Assembly: GCA_016178305.1 (NCBI GenBank)
Contig: JACOTM010000079.1
Location: forward strand, 1-49,656
DNA from: Flavobacteriia bacterium
GTDB lineage: Bacteria > Bacteroidota > Bacteroidia > Flavobacteriales_D > Crocinitomicaceae
Length of the DNA: 49,656 bases
Direction of reading: 5' to 3'
Below are positions 1-9,959 of this stretch, piece after piece. A model generated the notes under the pieces. That model was not told the DNA's origin. It worked only from the letters and a program-made list of their open reading frames with translations, and ran no database searches. Made by a program: the position numbers and the translations under genes. Position 1 is the first letter of the stretch; each line of letters begins with the position of its first letter.

Positions 1-495
1 AAAGTGAGAGACTCAATGTACGTAACAGAATGCACCAACACTCCTACTTATGATTTTGATGCACGCTATAAAAGTGCTTTAACAGGGTATGAATATCATT
101 ATTTTCCAAGTGCTTATGCAGGGGGAGTTACATCCTGTGATCAAACTTTACCAGTTTATCAAACTTGCATTTACTTATCTGCTTCAAAAGGAAAATCTGG
201 GGAATTTATTGGTGAAGATTATTGTTTTTTTTACAATTGTAGAAAAAATGATTTTGCTTATACGGGTAATACTGAATGTACAAATGATAAAATAACTATT
301 CAAGAAATATATCCAGACTATAATCTTGGAAATTTTACATTTCAAAAAACGCTAAAAATTTCTGAAAATTGCACAATGATAGAAAACAATCAACCAACAA
401 ATCATTATTATTCAAAAGGAGTTGGAATAATCCGTAAAGAATTTTTAGACAGCAACCAAGTTTGGAATTTAGTCAATTACCATATTGAAAAATAA
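1..495 (+). CDS. Hypothetical protein, 3' end (5' end lies outside the window)
   Basis: The reading frame is open from the first base of the window, so the N-terminus is missing; a GTG at position 4 is not a convincing start. The 164 visible residues contain seven cysteines and many aromatic residues. Near the C-terminus is a GVGIIRKE segment followed by a short end (NYHIEK). A Gly-x-Gly-[IL]-[IV]-[RK] strand close to the end is common in small exported lipoproteins of Bacteroidetes, so I infer a secreted or lipid-anchored protein, but the signal peptide cannot be seen. No function is assigned. A hairpin follows the stop directly. Confidence 0.55.
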   Translation, partial: KVRDSMYVTECTNTPTYDFDARYKSALTGYEYHYFPSAYAGGVTSCDQTLPVYQTCIYLSASKGKSGEFIGEDYCFFYNCRKNDFAYTGNTECTNDKITIQEIYPDYNLGNFTFQKTLKISENCTMIENNQPTNHYYSKGVGIIRKEFLDSNQVWNLVNYHIEK

Positions 496-521
496 TTAGT
501 TTCGATGCGCAGCGGAACTAA
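496..521 (+). terminator. Hairpin directly after the first gene, possible terminator or small repeat
   Basis: TTAGTT at 496-501 pairs with AACTAA at 516-521, and TCG/CGG pairs continue inward around a TGCGCA palindrome. It starts at the base after the stop codon. No long T tract follows, so a classical intrinsic terminator is uncertain. It is also GC-richer than its surroundings. Confidence 0.35.
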
Positions 522-575
522 TAACTAAAAAAACTAGCACACTACTACTGATTAGGTTAAATTAATAATTAAAAC

Positions 576-3500
576 ATGAAGAAAAAACTAGTAATAGCCT
601 TTTGGCTATTGGGCGGAGCTATGCTCTATGGTCAAACAGACCAGCTCAACTTGGAAAAGTATTGGAAGCTGCGAAACAGCTTTCGCGAAAAATTTGTAAA
701 AATAGGCACAGGTCCTGGTGCAAGCTTACCCATCGGTTCGATTAATCCCAATTCTTGCACTGCTGGTGCTGCCCAAGGTTATCAAAACATTTATGCCGAC
801 ATGCATTGGGGTGACGGGATGATTCGGCAAGGGCAATATCTCCAACTACTGGCAACCGAATACCGTTTATTGAAAAACAACGGCTTGGATACACGGGGCA
901 CTTTAAACGAAATTTACTATGCCCTACAAGCCATCAACCGCTGTGATTTAAAAGCAGAACCTACTCAATCAAAGTTTTATTTTCCTTTATCTCAACAAGT
1001 AAGTTCAAGTCTCAACGGCTACTATCTTCGTGAAGATGTACCAGAAGACTTTGGAAAAGATAATTGGGGAGAAACCCCACTAAAACCGCGATGCATAGAT
1101 TCTGATTATTACAACAATCGTGATGTTTCTAAAACACAAGTAAAAGGTCCACAGGAGCATAATGAACCAAGTTTGGATCAGTTAACAAGTTTAATGGTTG
1201 GTTTTTCCATGATTCATAAATTGGTAGATAATGAGTATGTACAACCCACTCCACAGGATCCAATAATACAAATTATCACTGAAACACAAGCAATTGTAAC
1301 CCGGATAGTGACCCACATGTCCTATAACAACTGGTTTATGCTAAATTTGAAAGAATGGCCTGTAACTAATGGAGGAGGAGATGCATCTCTAATGGCATAT
1401 CCGATATTATTAGCAGCCTATCGTATTACAGGAAATTATACATTTCCAAAAGAATTTATAAGAAAAGATTATTTTGGATATCTTAAATTGATACAGCCTT
1501 GTTTGACAGGATATGGGGAGCAATGTGGCCCTGAATCTCAAATTAGTAAATGTTTTAAACTTGGAGTTGAAAATGCGTCAAGTCCTTTTTCTATGCAAGC
1601 TCAAGCAAAAGAACAGATACAGATTCTAGGATTCAAAAACTGGGAAAATACTGGTGAAATAATTGGTCTTTATAATTCTTCAGAATCTCTATGGAATATA
1701 ACTTTACCTGCATTAGCAACAACTGGTCCAGATTGGTACTTAAATCCAAATTATTTAAGTAACCCAATTCTAGTAGAGTTACATCCTACTCTAACATTTC
1801 TAGATACAACGAATAAAATACCCACATACGCTAAAACTATTTTATACAACTTAGCAACTTCAGCAGCAATTTGGAACAAGACAAATTCCAAATTATGGGC
1901 AGATACTACTGGTAATTATTCTTTGGAATTAATCAATGCAATCCTTAGAAATGAAACACCAGCATCTACAAAAGAATTTATTCGAAATTTATTAAATACA
2001 ATGGGGCCAGAAGGAGCTTACCACGTAGAAGGGACAGATGGATACATAAATGAAAATGGGGTTTGGGTATTTGCTTCTAAAATAGGAACATTTAACAGCA
2101 ATTGGAAAAATGATTATAAATGGAATGCCTCAGGTGGCGATGGCTTTGGTGCTTATAGAGGAATATTTAACAATATAGACTATTTGTTAATGCATAATTT
2201 ATATTATTTATGCTATAATCAAGATAATTTGTTACCAAAATATCAAGAAGAAACAAATTGTTCTTGCTCTAATTCAACAATTTCAGTAACTTCAAATGAT
2301 TTTATAGTTTATCCAAATATAGAGATTCTACCAAGTATGTTTATTAATAATGTGCAAAATGCAACTACAGGCTCTATACAGGATATAAATAACAAGCTTT
2401 CTTTTTTGGAACCATGCACTCCTAATGTTTTTGCAAGTGTAAACAATATAATCACAGGAATATTTGATGTAGATAATCATTTTGCCCATTACAAAGACAT
2501 CCAAATATTTGATACAAAAATTCAAACACAAAATGCCTCTGTAGAAAGTGGGTCAACATTAAATATTTGGACCAATTTTGTAATTTGCAACGATAAAACC
2601 TTACAAGTAAAATCAAATTCAATTGTAAATATTGAGCGAGGAACTTTTACATTAAAATCAGGGGCAATATTAGATATATCAGGAAAAGTACGAATAGTCT
2701 GGAATACTAAATTACAATTAAAACCTGGATCAAAAATAATACTAAGGCCAGGTGCTACGTTATTATTAGAAGCTTATGGTAAATTAATTACAAATGAAGG
2801 CAGTACAATTGAATACTATGATGGAGGGGCAATTCAAGTTCGTGATTCACAAAGTGAAATAATCTTAAGCGGGGAAATAAAATTAATGAATGCTACTACA
2901 TTCAAAATAATTCAAGACGATACTAATTACGGATTAATCACTTTTTCAGGTAATCCAAAATTCACAGCCTTATCATCTTCAAAAATAGAATTAAAAAGTA
3001 AAAATAAAACAACAGCATTTATTAAATTAACCGACAACACAACGTTAAAAATAGATGATCCAAATATCACAGATTTTGATATTACATTTGGAATGGTTGA
3101 AATGAAAACAAATTCTGAAATTATTGTATATTCCAAAACAAAAATAGGGAATGTCACAATGTTTTCAAGTACGCCTAACAAAGGTTTAACGGTTACAGAT
3201 GCTTCAACAATAACAATGTCTGATGTAAATAACATTCCTATTTTCGCAAAATTAAATATCGAAAATATTGGAAAACTAAACCTTTATGGAAGTCAGTTTA
3301 ATAACAATAATTTAAATACATGGAGTGGATTTGTTAATTTAGTTACAGTTGAAGGAATGGGATACGTTGTTAATTCTTGTAAATTTTTTGGTGATGGAAA
3401 AACAGGAATAAAATCAACAAACATGACCTTCCCGAGTAGTGTTTTCTATTCTGAATTTAAAAATGTAAATTCCAATTCAACAATAAATGGAATAGAAGAT

Positions 3501-4964
3501 TGGTCATCCATTGAAATATATACCTTAAAATCAATTTTTACAGATGTAAATTTTGGATTATTAAAACTGAATGGGAAAGCCACTTTAAGTTGTAACACCT
3601 TCAATTGCAATAGAGCAATTTACGCAAGCAATTGTTTTTTGAATATGAGTACAGAAGACAGAGGTGGTTACAATGTATTTAACTGTACAGGATCTAGAGT
3701 TATTGAATTAAGAACATGTGATATAAATTTAAAAAAAGGCTATAATAAATTCAATGATGTAACAAATCAATATTATATCTATGGTACAAGTTATAATAAC
3801 ATTAATTTTAATTTTGGATATTTAGACTTTACGTATAATCAATGGAATACAAGCAATACCGTTCCAAACATTACAAAATTTTCACTTAAATACCCTTCAA
3901 ATAATGTGTCTTACAGCTTAAATTTTTCTCCTACTTACCTCTTACCAAATTGCTGGGCAATGGGTGGTTCAATTCCAAATCCACCAGCTCCACCAACAAC
4001 TGAAACAACACCAAGGTCAGTCAATTTTGTGCCATTAATCACTTTTTATACTGATACAATAGCTATTGATTCAGCATTAATTATTGGAATGAATAAAATG
4101 ACTTTCTATAATGAATCAGGAAATAATTTAGAAGCAATTGAAGATTTTAATGAAATTTTTTCTAATAATTATACTTCATCAAATCAAGTAAAAGATTATT
4201 ATTTTCATTTTACAATATCACAAATGAAAACTGCACTTGAAAGCGCAATAAATAATCAAGAAATAATGATAAATAATATGAATAATACGTATGAAAATCA
4301 TATCCAAATGTATGCAAATGCCTTGATGAAAATGACAGATTCAATTATCGACTCAACAAATTACAATGATCAATTTAACAATGAATTAAATAAAGCTCAT
4401 TTATTTAGAGTCATTCAACGTTCTGATATCGGATACAATATCTTAAATGAATTAGAATATTGTGGTCTTGATTCATTAGAACAATTAGAATTAAATTATT
4501 GGAAAAAAGAATATAGTAAAGATTTAGAAATTATAGAAATTGGGTTTGATGCAATTGACTCACTCATTATTATTGATACGATCAATTACCAAATTCCAAC
4601 AGATTTAGAAATAAATCAATATCATTTTGGTGCAGAAATTCAAAATATAAATAATATTCTATATCCAAATTGTAATTATTTTGAAAAAGCTGAATTATCG
4701 GATATTGAAAATTTCAATGAAATAATAGTTTATCCAAATCCATCAATAAATGAAATCAATTTTAAAATTGACATAATCGATCAAAAATGTCAAATTGAAT
4801 TTTATTCAAACGATGGTCGAAAAATTCATGAAAATAATTATTCTATAATTTCAAATAATATTCGAAAAATTGATATTTCAACTTGGAAAAATGGAATATA
4901 TCATTACAAAATAACTTTACAATCTGGAGAAGTAAAATTAGGTCAATTTACAATAAGTAAATAA
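576..4964 (+). CDS. Large secreted protein with helical N-terminal region, beta-helix-like middle and T9SS type A sorting domain
   Basis: 1462 residues. Residues 1-20 form a signal peptide (Lys-rich start, hydrophobic core, ending LYGQ). Residues about 25-580 are Trp/Tyr-rich and look helical, with patterns loosely reminiscent of alpha/alpha-toroid carbohydrate enzymes (NNWFMLNLKEW; GAYHVEGTDGY). That resemblance is too weak to name an enzyme. Residues about 620-1180 show short repeated beta-strand patterns (ILDISGKVRI, IILRPGATLLL), typical of a right-handed beta helix. Residues 1385-1462 match a T9SS type A sorting domain: VYPNPS, then DGRKI and a WKNGIYHYKI strand. I infer export through the outer membrane and attachment to or release from the surface. 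G+C falls from about 47% (lines at 601 and 781, counted by eye) to 15-20% (lines at 4141 and 4261), so the two ends may have different histories. Confidence 0.8.
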   Translation: MKKKLVIAFWLLGGAMLYGQTDQLNLEKYWKLRNSFREKFVKIGTGPGASLPIGSINPNSCTAGAAQGYQNIYADMHWGDGMIRQGQYLQLLATEYRLLKNNGLDTRGTLNEIYYALQAINRCDLKAEPTQSKFYFPLSQQVSSSLNGYYLREDVPEDFGKDNWGETPLKPRCIDSDYYNNRDVSKTQVKGPQEHNEPSLDQLTSLMVGFSMIHKLVDNEYVQPTPQDPIIQIITETQAIVTRIVTHMSYNNWFMLNLKEWPVTNGGGDASLMAYPILLAAYRITGNYTFPKEFIRKDYFGYLKLIQPCLTGYGEQCGPESQISKCFKLGVENASSPFSMQAQAKEQIQILGFKNWENTGEIIGLYNSSESLWNITLPALATTGPDWYLNPNYLSNPILVELHPTLTFLDTTNKIPTYAKTILYNLATSAAIWNKTNSKLWADTTGNYSLELINAILRNETPASTKEFIRNLLNTMGPEGAYHVEGTDGYINENGVWVFASKIGTFNSNWKNDYKWNASGGDGFGAYRGIFNNIDYLLMHNLYYLCYNQDNLLPKYQEETNCSCSNSTISVTSNDFIVYPNIEILPSMFINNVQNATTGSIQDINNKLSFLEPCTPNVFASVNNIITGIFDVDNHFAHYKDIQIFDTKIQTQNASVESGSTLNIWTNFVICNDKTLQVKSNSIVNIERGTFTLKSGAILDISGKVRIVWNTKLQLKPGSKIILRPGATLLLEAYGKLITNEGSTIEYYDGGAIQVRDSQSEIILSGEIKLMNATTFKIIQDDTNYGLITFSGNPKFTALSSSKIELKSKNKTTAFIKLTDNTTLKIDDPNITDFDITFGMVEMKTNSEIIVYSKTKIGNVTMFSSTPNKGLTVTDASTITMSDVNNIPIFAKLNIENIGKLNLYGSQFNNNNLNTWSGFVNLVTVEGMGYVVNSCKFFGDGKTGIKSTNMTFPSSVFYSEFKNVNSNSTINGIEDWSSIEIYTLKSIFTDVNFGLLKLNGKATLSCNTFNCNRAIYASNCFLNMSTEDRGGYNVFNCTGSRVIELRTCDINLKKGYNKFNDVTNQYYIYGTSYNNINFNFGYLDFTYNQWNTSNTVPNITKFSLKYPSNNVSYSLNFSPTYLLPNCWAMGGSIPNPPAPPTTETTPRSVNFVPLITFYTDTIAIDSALIIGMNKMTFYNESGNNLEAIEDFNEIFSNNYTSSNQVKDYYFHFTISQMKTALESAINNQEIMINNMNNTYENHIQMYANALMKMTDSIIDSTNYNDQFNNELNKAHLFRVIQRSDIGYNILNELEYCGLDSLEQLELNYWKKEYSKDLEIIEIGFDAIDSLIIIDTINYQIPTDLEINQYHFGAEIQNINNILYPNCNYFEKAELSDIENFNEIIVYPNPSINEINFKIDIIDQKCQIEFYSNDGRKIHENNYSIISNNIRKIDISTWKNGIYHYKITLQSGEVKLGQFTISK

Positions 4965-5007
4965 TACAAACTAATTTTTAATTCTATTTTTCAGAAGTAG
5001 AAATATT

Positions 5008-5067
5008 AAATCGTCCTTCAAATAAACAACAATCAAAACGATTATTAAATTTGGGGGACGATTTTTT
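5008..5067. terminator. Bidirectional terminator between convergent genes
   Basis: AAATCGTCC (5008-5016) pairs with GGACGATTT (5056-5064), followed by a T run on the plus strand and with A residues on the left flank. The loop is long, 39 nt. It lies between the stop at 4964 and the minus-strand stop at 5066. Confidence 0.5.
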
Positions 5068-6331
5068 AATGTTTCAATTTCTTGGAATATTTTTCGTATA
5101 AATCGGTTTGTGAATTTGAAAGTGAGATAAATTGACCATTTATAAAGGCTAAAACAACATTATTGGTGCGCATATCTAAAGCGTTACCTTCAGAAATAAA
5201 TAAGGTTGCATTTTTCCCTTCTTCAATGCTTCCAAAACTTGTGCTTATCCCTAATATTTCACAACTATTTAAAGAAATCGATTGAATTGCTTGCTCTTCT
5301 GTTAAACCATAAGCCATTGCTGTTCCTGCTAAAAAAGGTATATTTCGAGCATTCATCGCTTCCATGTCTCCCTCATTTTGAATACAAAATTTTACGCCTC
5401 CTTGTTGCAAAAGAAAAGGCAATTGATAAGGTAAATTTACGGGATCTTCATCGTTTTCCGGTAAACTATGTGTTCGTAATAACATCACAGGAATAGCAGC
5501 ATCTCTCAATTTTTGAGTCGTTAAATAGCTATCATATCCACCAACAATAACAGGATACTTCAGATTAAATTTTTTAACAAAATCAATGATGTCTAAAATT
5601 TGCTGCAAATGATTTGCATGAATGTAAACCCTTTTCTGTCCAACAAAACAGTTTTTCATTGCCTCTAACCGAAAATCTGATTTTTCAACTTCGTTTGCCA
5701 AGGCATACGTTTTAGCATTTTCAAAAAAATGGTTTATTTCAATTTTCTGACTTTCATAATTTTCATTCTTTTTCCCTTTATATTCAATAGATCTGGGCCA
5801 ATTAAGATGTATCCCATCTTCAGCTTTAATAGTTGCATCTTCCCAATTCCAACCATCTGTAAACATTACTGCTGATGAACCTGAAATAATTCCTCCTCGA
5901 GGTGTACTTTGAGTAATTAATATACCATTGGTTTTTACGGTAGAAACTACTTTTGATTCCGTATTGAACGCAATTTGCGCTCTTACATGTGGGTTGAAAG
6001 TACCTACTTCGTCAAAATCATTAGTTGCTCGAACGGATTCAATTTCACTTAAACCTAAAATACAATTCGGCGCCACAAATCCTGGATAAATATGTTGTCC
6101 CTTTAAATCAATGATTGTATCCCAATCTTCTTTTTTGTAAGTATAAGCCAACGCGTTTTTAACCAAAACTATTTTTCCACTTTTAATTCCAACTAAAGCA
6201 GTTTCAATTGTTTGACCATTTCCAACATGTAAAAAGCCATTTTCTAATAAAATAGAATTGTATTTTTTTTGAGCAATCGACATTGAACTCAAAACAATCA
6301 TAAGAAGGAATAGTGTATTTTTAATTTGCAT
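5066..6331 (-). CDS. Exported amidohydrolase-family protein lacking the HxH metal motif
   Basis: 421 residues with a signal peptide (MQIKNTLFLLMIVLSSMSIAQ). The fold follows the amidohydrolase superfamily: an N-terminal beta region with GQTIETALVGIKSGKIV, the strand before the usual metal site, and a C-terminal composite domain (ISLNSCEILG then GSIEEGKNATLFIS). Where an active enzyme has PGF[IV]DxHxH, this one reads PGFVAPNCILG, so both first-strand metal-binding histidines are absent. It follows the larger amidohydrolase gene by 13 bp on the same strand, and the two probably form one transcript and act together in the periplasm. My recollection is that this substitution occurs across the Bacteroidetes family and is not a local mutation. 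Substrate unknown; catalysis with the usual binuclear centre is unlikely. Confidence 0.82.
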   Translation of the reverse strand: MQIKNTLFLLMIVLSSMSIAQKKYNSILLENGFLHVGNGQTIETALVGIKSGKIVLVKNALAYTYKKEDWDTIIDLKGQHIYPGFVAPNCILGLSEIESVRATNDFDEVGTFNPHVRAQIAFNTESKVVSTVKTNGILITQSTPRGGIISGSSAVMFTDGWNWEDATIKAEDGIHLNWPRSIEYKGKKNENYESQKIEINHFFENAKTYALANEVEKSDFRLEAMKNCFVGQKRVYIHANHLQQILDIIDFVKKFNLKYPVIVGGYDSYLTTQKLRDAAIPVMLLRTHSLPENDEDPVNLPYQLPFLLQQGGVKFCIQNEGDMEAMNARNIPFLAGTAMAYGLTEEQAIQSISLNSCEILGISTSFGSIEEGKNATLFISEGNALDMRTNNVVLAFINGQFISLSNSQTDLYEKYSKKLKH

Positions 6332-6344
6332 CGTAATTTAATTA

Positions 6345-9300
6345 TTAATGGCAATTTTCTTCTGAACTTCCGTTTTCTCCTTCAGTATCACAATGAAAAA
6401 ATCTTTTTCGCTTTTTCACAAAAGGTTTCGGCGCTTCTCCATTTTCAGTTGACTCTAACATTTTAGAAATAATTCGCCCTTTTTCAGCTTCATTTTTTGC
6501 TTGTAATGCTTCGTCTTGCTCTAAAGAATATAAAATTTCACCATCCACTATTGTGTATTCAACTTTTGCTGTAACGCTTAAAGGATTTTCACTCCATAAA
6601 ACTAAATCGGCATCTTTTCCTATTTTAACACTTCCCATTTTAGCATCTAAATGCAATATAATCGCTGGGTTTAATGTTACCATTTTCCAAGCATCTAACT
6701 CAGACATTCCACCATATTTTACAGATTTTGCTGCTTCTTGATTCAAACGTCTGCCCATTTCAGCATCATCCGAATTAATAGCCACAACAACACCTTGATC
6801 CATCATCATTTTTGCATTGTATGGAATGGCATCATTTACTTCATACTTATAAGCCCACCAATCTGCAAAAGTTGAACCAGCAATTCCACGTTCAGCCATT
6901 TTATCTGCTACTTTATATCCTTCCAAAATATGGGTGAATGTATTAATCTTAAAATTCATAGAATCAGCAACTTTCATCAACATTAAAATTTCAGATTGGA
7001 CATACGAATGGCAGGTAATAAAACGTTCCCCATTCAATATTTCACTCAACACTTCTAATTCTAAATCTTTATGTATATGATGACTATGCTGTCCTTCTCC
7101 TAGTTTTTTAAAATGTTTCCATGCTGTTTGATAAGCTAATGCTCTATTAAATGCATCATAATAAACTTGTTCTACCCCCATTCTAGTTTGAGGAAAACGA
7201 GTGGTATTAAAATCTCCAAAATTGGATTGTTTTACATTTTCACCTAAAGCAAATTTTATAAATTTAGGCGCATTTGGAATCAATAATTCATCTGCTGAAT
7301 GACCCCATTTTAGTTTTATTAATGCTGATTGACCACCGATTGGATTAGCGGAACCATGTAAAAGTTGTGCTGCCGTAACTCCCCCAGCTAATTGTCGATA
7401 TATCGAAATATCATCCGGATTTAGAACATCTCCGATACTAACTTCGGCCGAACTTGCCTGTCCAAATTCATTGACGCCTTTGGAAATAGCAATATGTGAA
7501 TGTTCATCAATAATACCACTCGTTAAATATTTTCCTTTCGCATCAATTATTTTTGCATTCAGTGGAATTGGATGAAAGCCTTCTCCAACAAACACAATAA
7601 TTCCATTTGTAACAATTACAGTAGCATTATTTAAAACACTATCTTTTTCATTGGTCCAAACAGTTGCATTAATAAAAGCGATAGTCTCTTTTTGAGGAAC
7701 GGAATCTAAACCGTAAGCCATGTTTGGAAACCAAATGTTGGGCTTGAAATTTTCAATTTGAACTGATTTATCACTTGTTTTAGTCTCTAACTTTTCATTT
7801 CTAATCGCTGACCATTGAATCCATTTGCCATTTGGTAAAAAACCATCTCCTTCAAATATTCCTAATTTACTGTTAACTTTTGCATGTAAATTAACACTTC
7901 CCTTGAAAAAATCATCCTCTAAATTAAACTGCAAGGTTAAATCATTTTCTAACAATTGGAGAAAAACAACTGGGTACAAAGTATCTTTTCGAATCAATCC
8001 TGATTTTTCATCTCGATTTGACTTTATTGAAGTTAATTTTAATTGAATTTTTCCACCATTATTAGTAATTTCAAATGGGTATTGCTTGCCATTCAACAGC
8101 ATGTTATATTTCCCTGTAATATCGTGAGTAGGTTGTGTATGATATGTTTTGCGTTGACCTAACAGCCAAGCTTCCAACAATTTTGCTTCATTCGAAAAAG
8201 GATTTGAATCATAAATCATGAAACTTGCTTTTTTACCTTTTTCAAGCGTTCCAAATTGATGATCAATTTTCAATAATTTAGCAGGTTCTAAAGTCAACGC
8301 ATTTAAAGCATCTGAAACCGATAAACCTCGGGCAATTGCTTTATGTAAATTTTTCCAAAATTCTTCCTCATTTTTATTTCCAAAAGAAGAAATAGAGAAA
8401 TTAACTTTGTTTTCTTTCAAAATAACTGGATTTGAAGGAGCTAACTCCCAATTTTTCAAATCTGCTAAAGGAATATCTTTGATTATTAACGGATTTTTTA
8501 CATCGTATGGTGCTGGAAAATTAATAGGGATAATTAAATGATTTTTTAGATTTTTAATTTGATTTATAGCAGCATATTCATTTCCACTACCCATAATGAT
8601 AAAAGGAATATTGAATTCATCCCCAATTTTAGCAGCTCGAAGAACTTCCCATTTTTCATCCGTTGCAAAAATCATCGGGAGGTGTTTTTGTCTATCCAAA
8701 GCATCTAAAGATAAATTCAAATCTTTTTTTGTAGCATGTGCATACCATTGTAAATCATAAAAAGCTTGACGTAACAAGGCAATACTACCCATTTGTGAGC
8801 TTGGATATGTTTGATTGGATACACCACTTTTAAAAGAGTAATAGCTTGCAATATTTGGTTGAATCAATTGTTCATTTTCATTTGTAAAACCCAAAGAAAT
8901 TAATGCTCCAGTACCTCTGGATACACCGTCTTGAACATGTGTAACAGCAATTCCAAACCCCATTTTCACTAATTCATCATTGGCTTTTGAATTAATTGTG
9001 TAAATTAAACTAGGATCTGTTTCGGGATGAATAGCTTCATTCCAATAATATGCCCCTTTTTTGGAAGACTCCATTTGAGGCTGAAAGCTAAATTCAGGAC
9101 TTGAAGGTTCTGGCAAACCAACATTTGTATAAGTTTCAATAAATGCTGCAACTATCGTTTTTCCTTTACAATCAATAACTACGGTGTTTGCTGGAGCTGT
9201 AATTGTTGTTCCTATTTCAATTATTTCATTTCCTTTAATTAGAATACTGCCTTTATCAATGGTTTTTGTAGGAGAAACAATAATCGTTGCATTTTCAAAT

Positions 9301-9404
9301 AAATAATAACTCACAACCGACTCTTCCATGCCGTTTTTTGGAATATATTGTTGTGAATATGAATCGAAGGAAATTAGAAAAAAAATAGAAAAAAGGTATT
9401 TCAT
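6345..9404 (-). CDS. Exported two-module amidohydrolase, second module with intact metal motifs
   Basis: 1019 residues, signal peptide MKYLFSIFFLISFDSYSQ. It contains two amidohydrolase modules. The first (about 30-420) ends with a typical DALNALTLEPAKLL...GTLEKGKKASFMI segment, but the HxH position reads FIETYTNVG. A beta-rich linker (about 425-590) separates it from the second module (about 600-980). That module has the metal signature IIDEHSHIA, later histidines in ITCHSY and FTHILEGY, an aspartate in INSDDAEM, and the closing GSVKIGKDADLVLW. The second module is therefore the likely hydrolase, acting on an unknown periplasmic amide or peptide-like substrate (imidazolonepropionase/prolidase-like group). 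The last about 40 residues are charged and contain two cysteines. First gene of the pair with the 5066-6331 gene. Confidence 0.85.
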   Translation of the reverse strand: MKYLFSIFFLISFDSYSQQYIPKNGMEESVVSYYLFENATIIVSPTKTIDKGSILIKGNEIIEIGTTITAPANTVVIDCKGKTIVAAFIETYTNVGLPEPSSPEFSFQPQMESSKKGAYYWNEAIHPETDPSLIYTINSKANDELVKMGFGIAVTHVQDGVSRGTGALISLGFTNENEQLIQPNIASYYSFKSGVSNQTYPSSQMGSIALLRQAFYDLQWYAHATKKDLNLSLDALDRQKHLPMIFATDEKWEVLRAAKIGDEFNIPFIIMGSGNEYAAINQIKNLKNHLIIPINFPAPYDVKNPLIIKDIPLADLKNWELAPSNPVILKENKVNFSISSFGNKNEEEFWKNLHKAIARGLSVSDALNALTLEPAKLLKIDHQFGTLEKGKKASFMIYDSNPFSNEAKLLEAWLLGQRKTYHTQPTHDITGKYNMLLNGKQYPFEITNNGGKIQLKLTSIKSNRDEKSGLIRKDTLYPVVFLQLLENDLTLQFNLEDDFFKGSVNLHAKVNSKLGIFEGDGFLPNGKWIQWSAIRNEKLETKTSDKSVQIENFKPNIWFPNMAYGLDSVPQKETIAFINATVWTNEKDSVLNNATVIVTNGIIVFVGEGFHPIPLNAKIIDAKGKYLTSGIIDEHSHIAISKGVNEFGQASSAEVSIGDVLNPDDISIYRQLAGGVTAAQLLHGSANPIGGQSALIKLKWGHSADELLIPNAPKFIKFALGENVKQSNFGDFNTTRFPQTRMGVEQVYYDAFNRALAYQTAWKHFKKLGEGQHSHHIHKDLELEVLSEILNGERFITCHSYVQSEILMLMKVADSMNFKINTFTHILEGYKVADKMAERGIAGSTFADWWAYKYEVNDAIPYNAKMMMDQGVVVAINSDDAEMGRRLNQEAAKSVKYGGMSELDAWKMVTLNPAIILHLDAKMGSVKIGKDADLVLWSENPLSVTAKVEYTIVDGEILYSLEQDEALQAKNEAEKGRIISKMLESTENGEAPKPFVKKRKRFFHCDTEGENGSSEENCH

Positions 9405-9491
9405 AGCTTAACTTTCATTGATAACAAAATGTGAAATTAATAATTTTAGAGAGTTTCTTCATCAAATCAACCTTCATTTGTGAATTTAGAT

Positions 9492-9499
9492 TATTTTTG
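9492..9499 (+). promoter_or_regulatory. -7 promoter box for the cytochrome-b-like/cytochrome c/hflX operon
   Basis: TATTTTTG fits the Bacteroidetes -7 consensus TAnnTTTG and lies 22 bp upstream of the ATG at 9522. A GTG at 9480 in the same frame sits upstream of this box, so it would not be in the transcript; this decides for the ATG start. Confidence 0.5.
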
Positions 9500-9521
9500 T
9501 TCTAAAACAATTTCAAAATTC

Positions 9522-9959
9522 ATGAGCGGACTTATACATATACATTCAGGTTTACGTTGGATAGCACTTATTTTATTAGTTATAGCAATTTTCAATGCAG
9601 TTGCTTCAAAAAGAAAAGGAGAATACTTGAAAAAAGACAAAATGATTAATCTTTTTGCAATGATTTCTTTACACACACAATTATTAATTGGAATTATTTT
9701 GATGTTTACTTCAGGAAAAGTGAGCTTTGCTAGTGGTTGGATAAAGAATCCAATGAGTCGTTTTTATGGCATGGAGCACATTGCCGGAATGTTGATTGCT
9801 TTAGTAATTATCACTATTGGAAGAAAAAAGGCAGAGAAAATTACAGCACCGATTCAAAAACATTCTAAAATTGTTACATGGTATTTAATTGGATTGCTTA
9901 TCATTTTAGCTTCAATTCCTTGGCCATTTCGAAGTGCATTAGGCGGACAATGGTTCTAA
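9522..9959 (+). CDS. Small cytochrome-b-like four-helix membrane protein
   Basis: 145 residues from the ATG. Four hydrophobic segments are visible: about 8-27, 44-63, 83-103 and 118-135. Histidines at the start of helix 1 (LIHIHSGLRW) and in helices 2 and 3 (SLHTQLL, MEHIAGM) are placed as possible heme ligands. Proteins of this size and histidine pattern in Bacteroidetes are often labelled cytochrome B-like; I infer a haem-binding or redox-linked membrane protein. Its stop overlaps the start of the downstream cytochrome c gene, so the two are translationally coupled, which supports a shared electron-transfer role. Confidence 0.6.
   Translation: MSGLIHIHSGLRWIALILLVIAIFNAVASKRKGEYLKKDKMINLFAMISLHTQLLIGIILMFTSGKVSFASGWIKNPMSRFYGMEHIAGMLIALVIITIGRKKAEKITAPIQKHSKIVTWYLIGLLIILASIPWPFRSALGGQWF

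Noticed and set aside
2927-3235. 102-codon minus-strand open frame inside the large secreted-protein gene
   Set aside because: Shadow in AT-rich, beta-repeat coding sequence; no recognisable features.
9480-9521. GTG start at 9480 for the cytochrome-b-like protein
   Set aside because: The segment overlaps the -7 box, and the hydrophobic protein with its typical N-terminus begins at the ATG at 9522.
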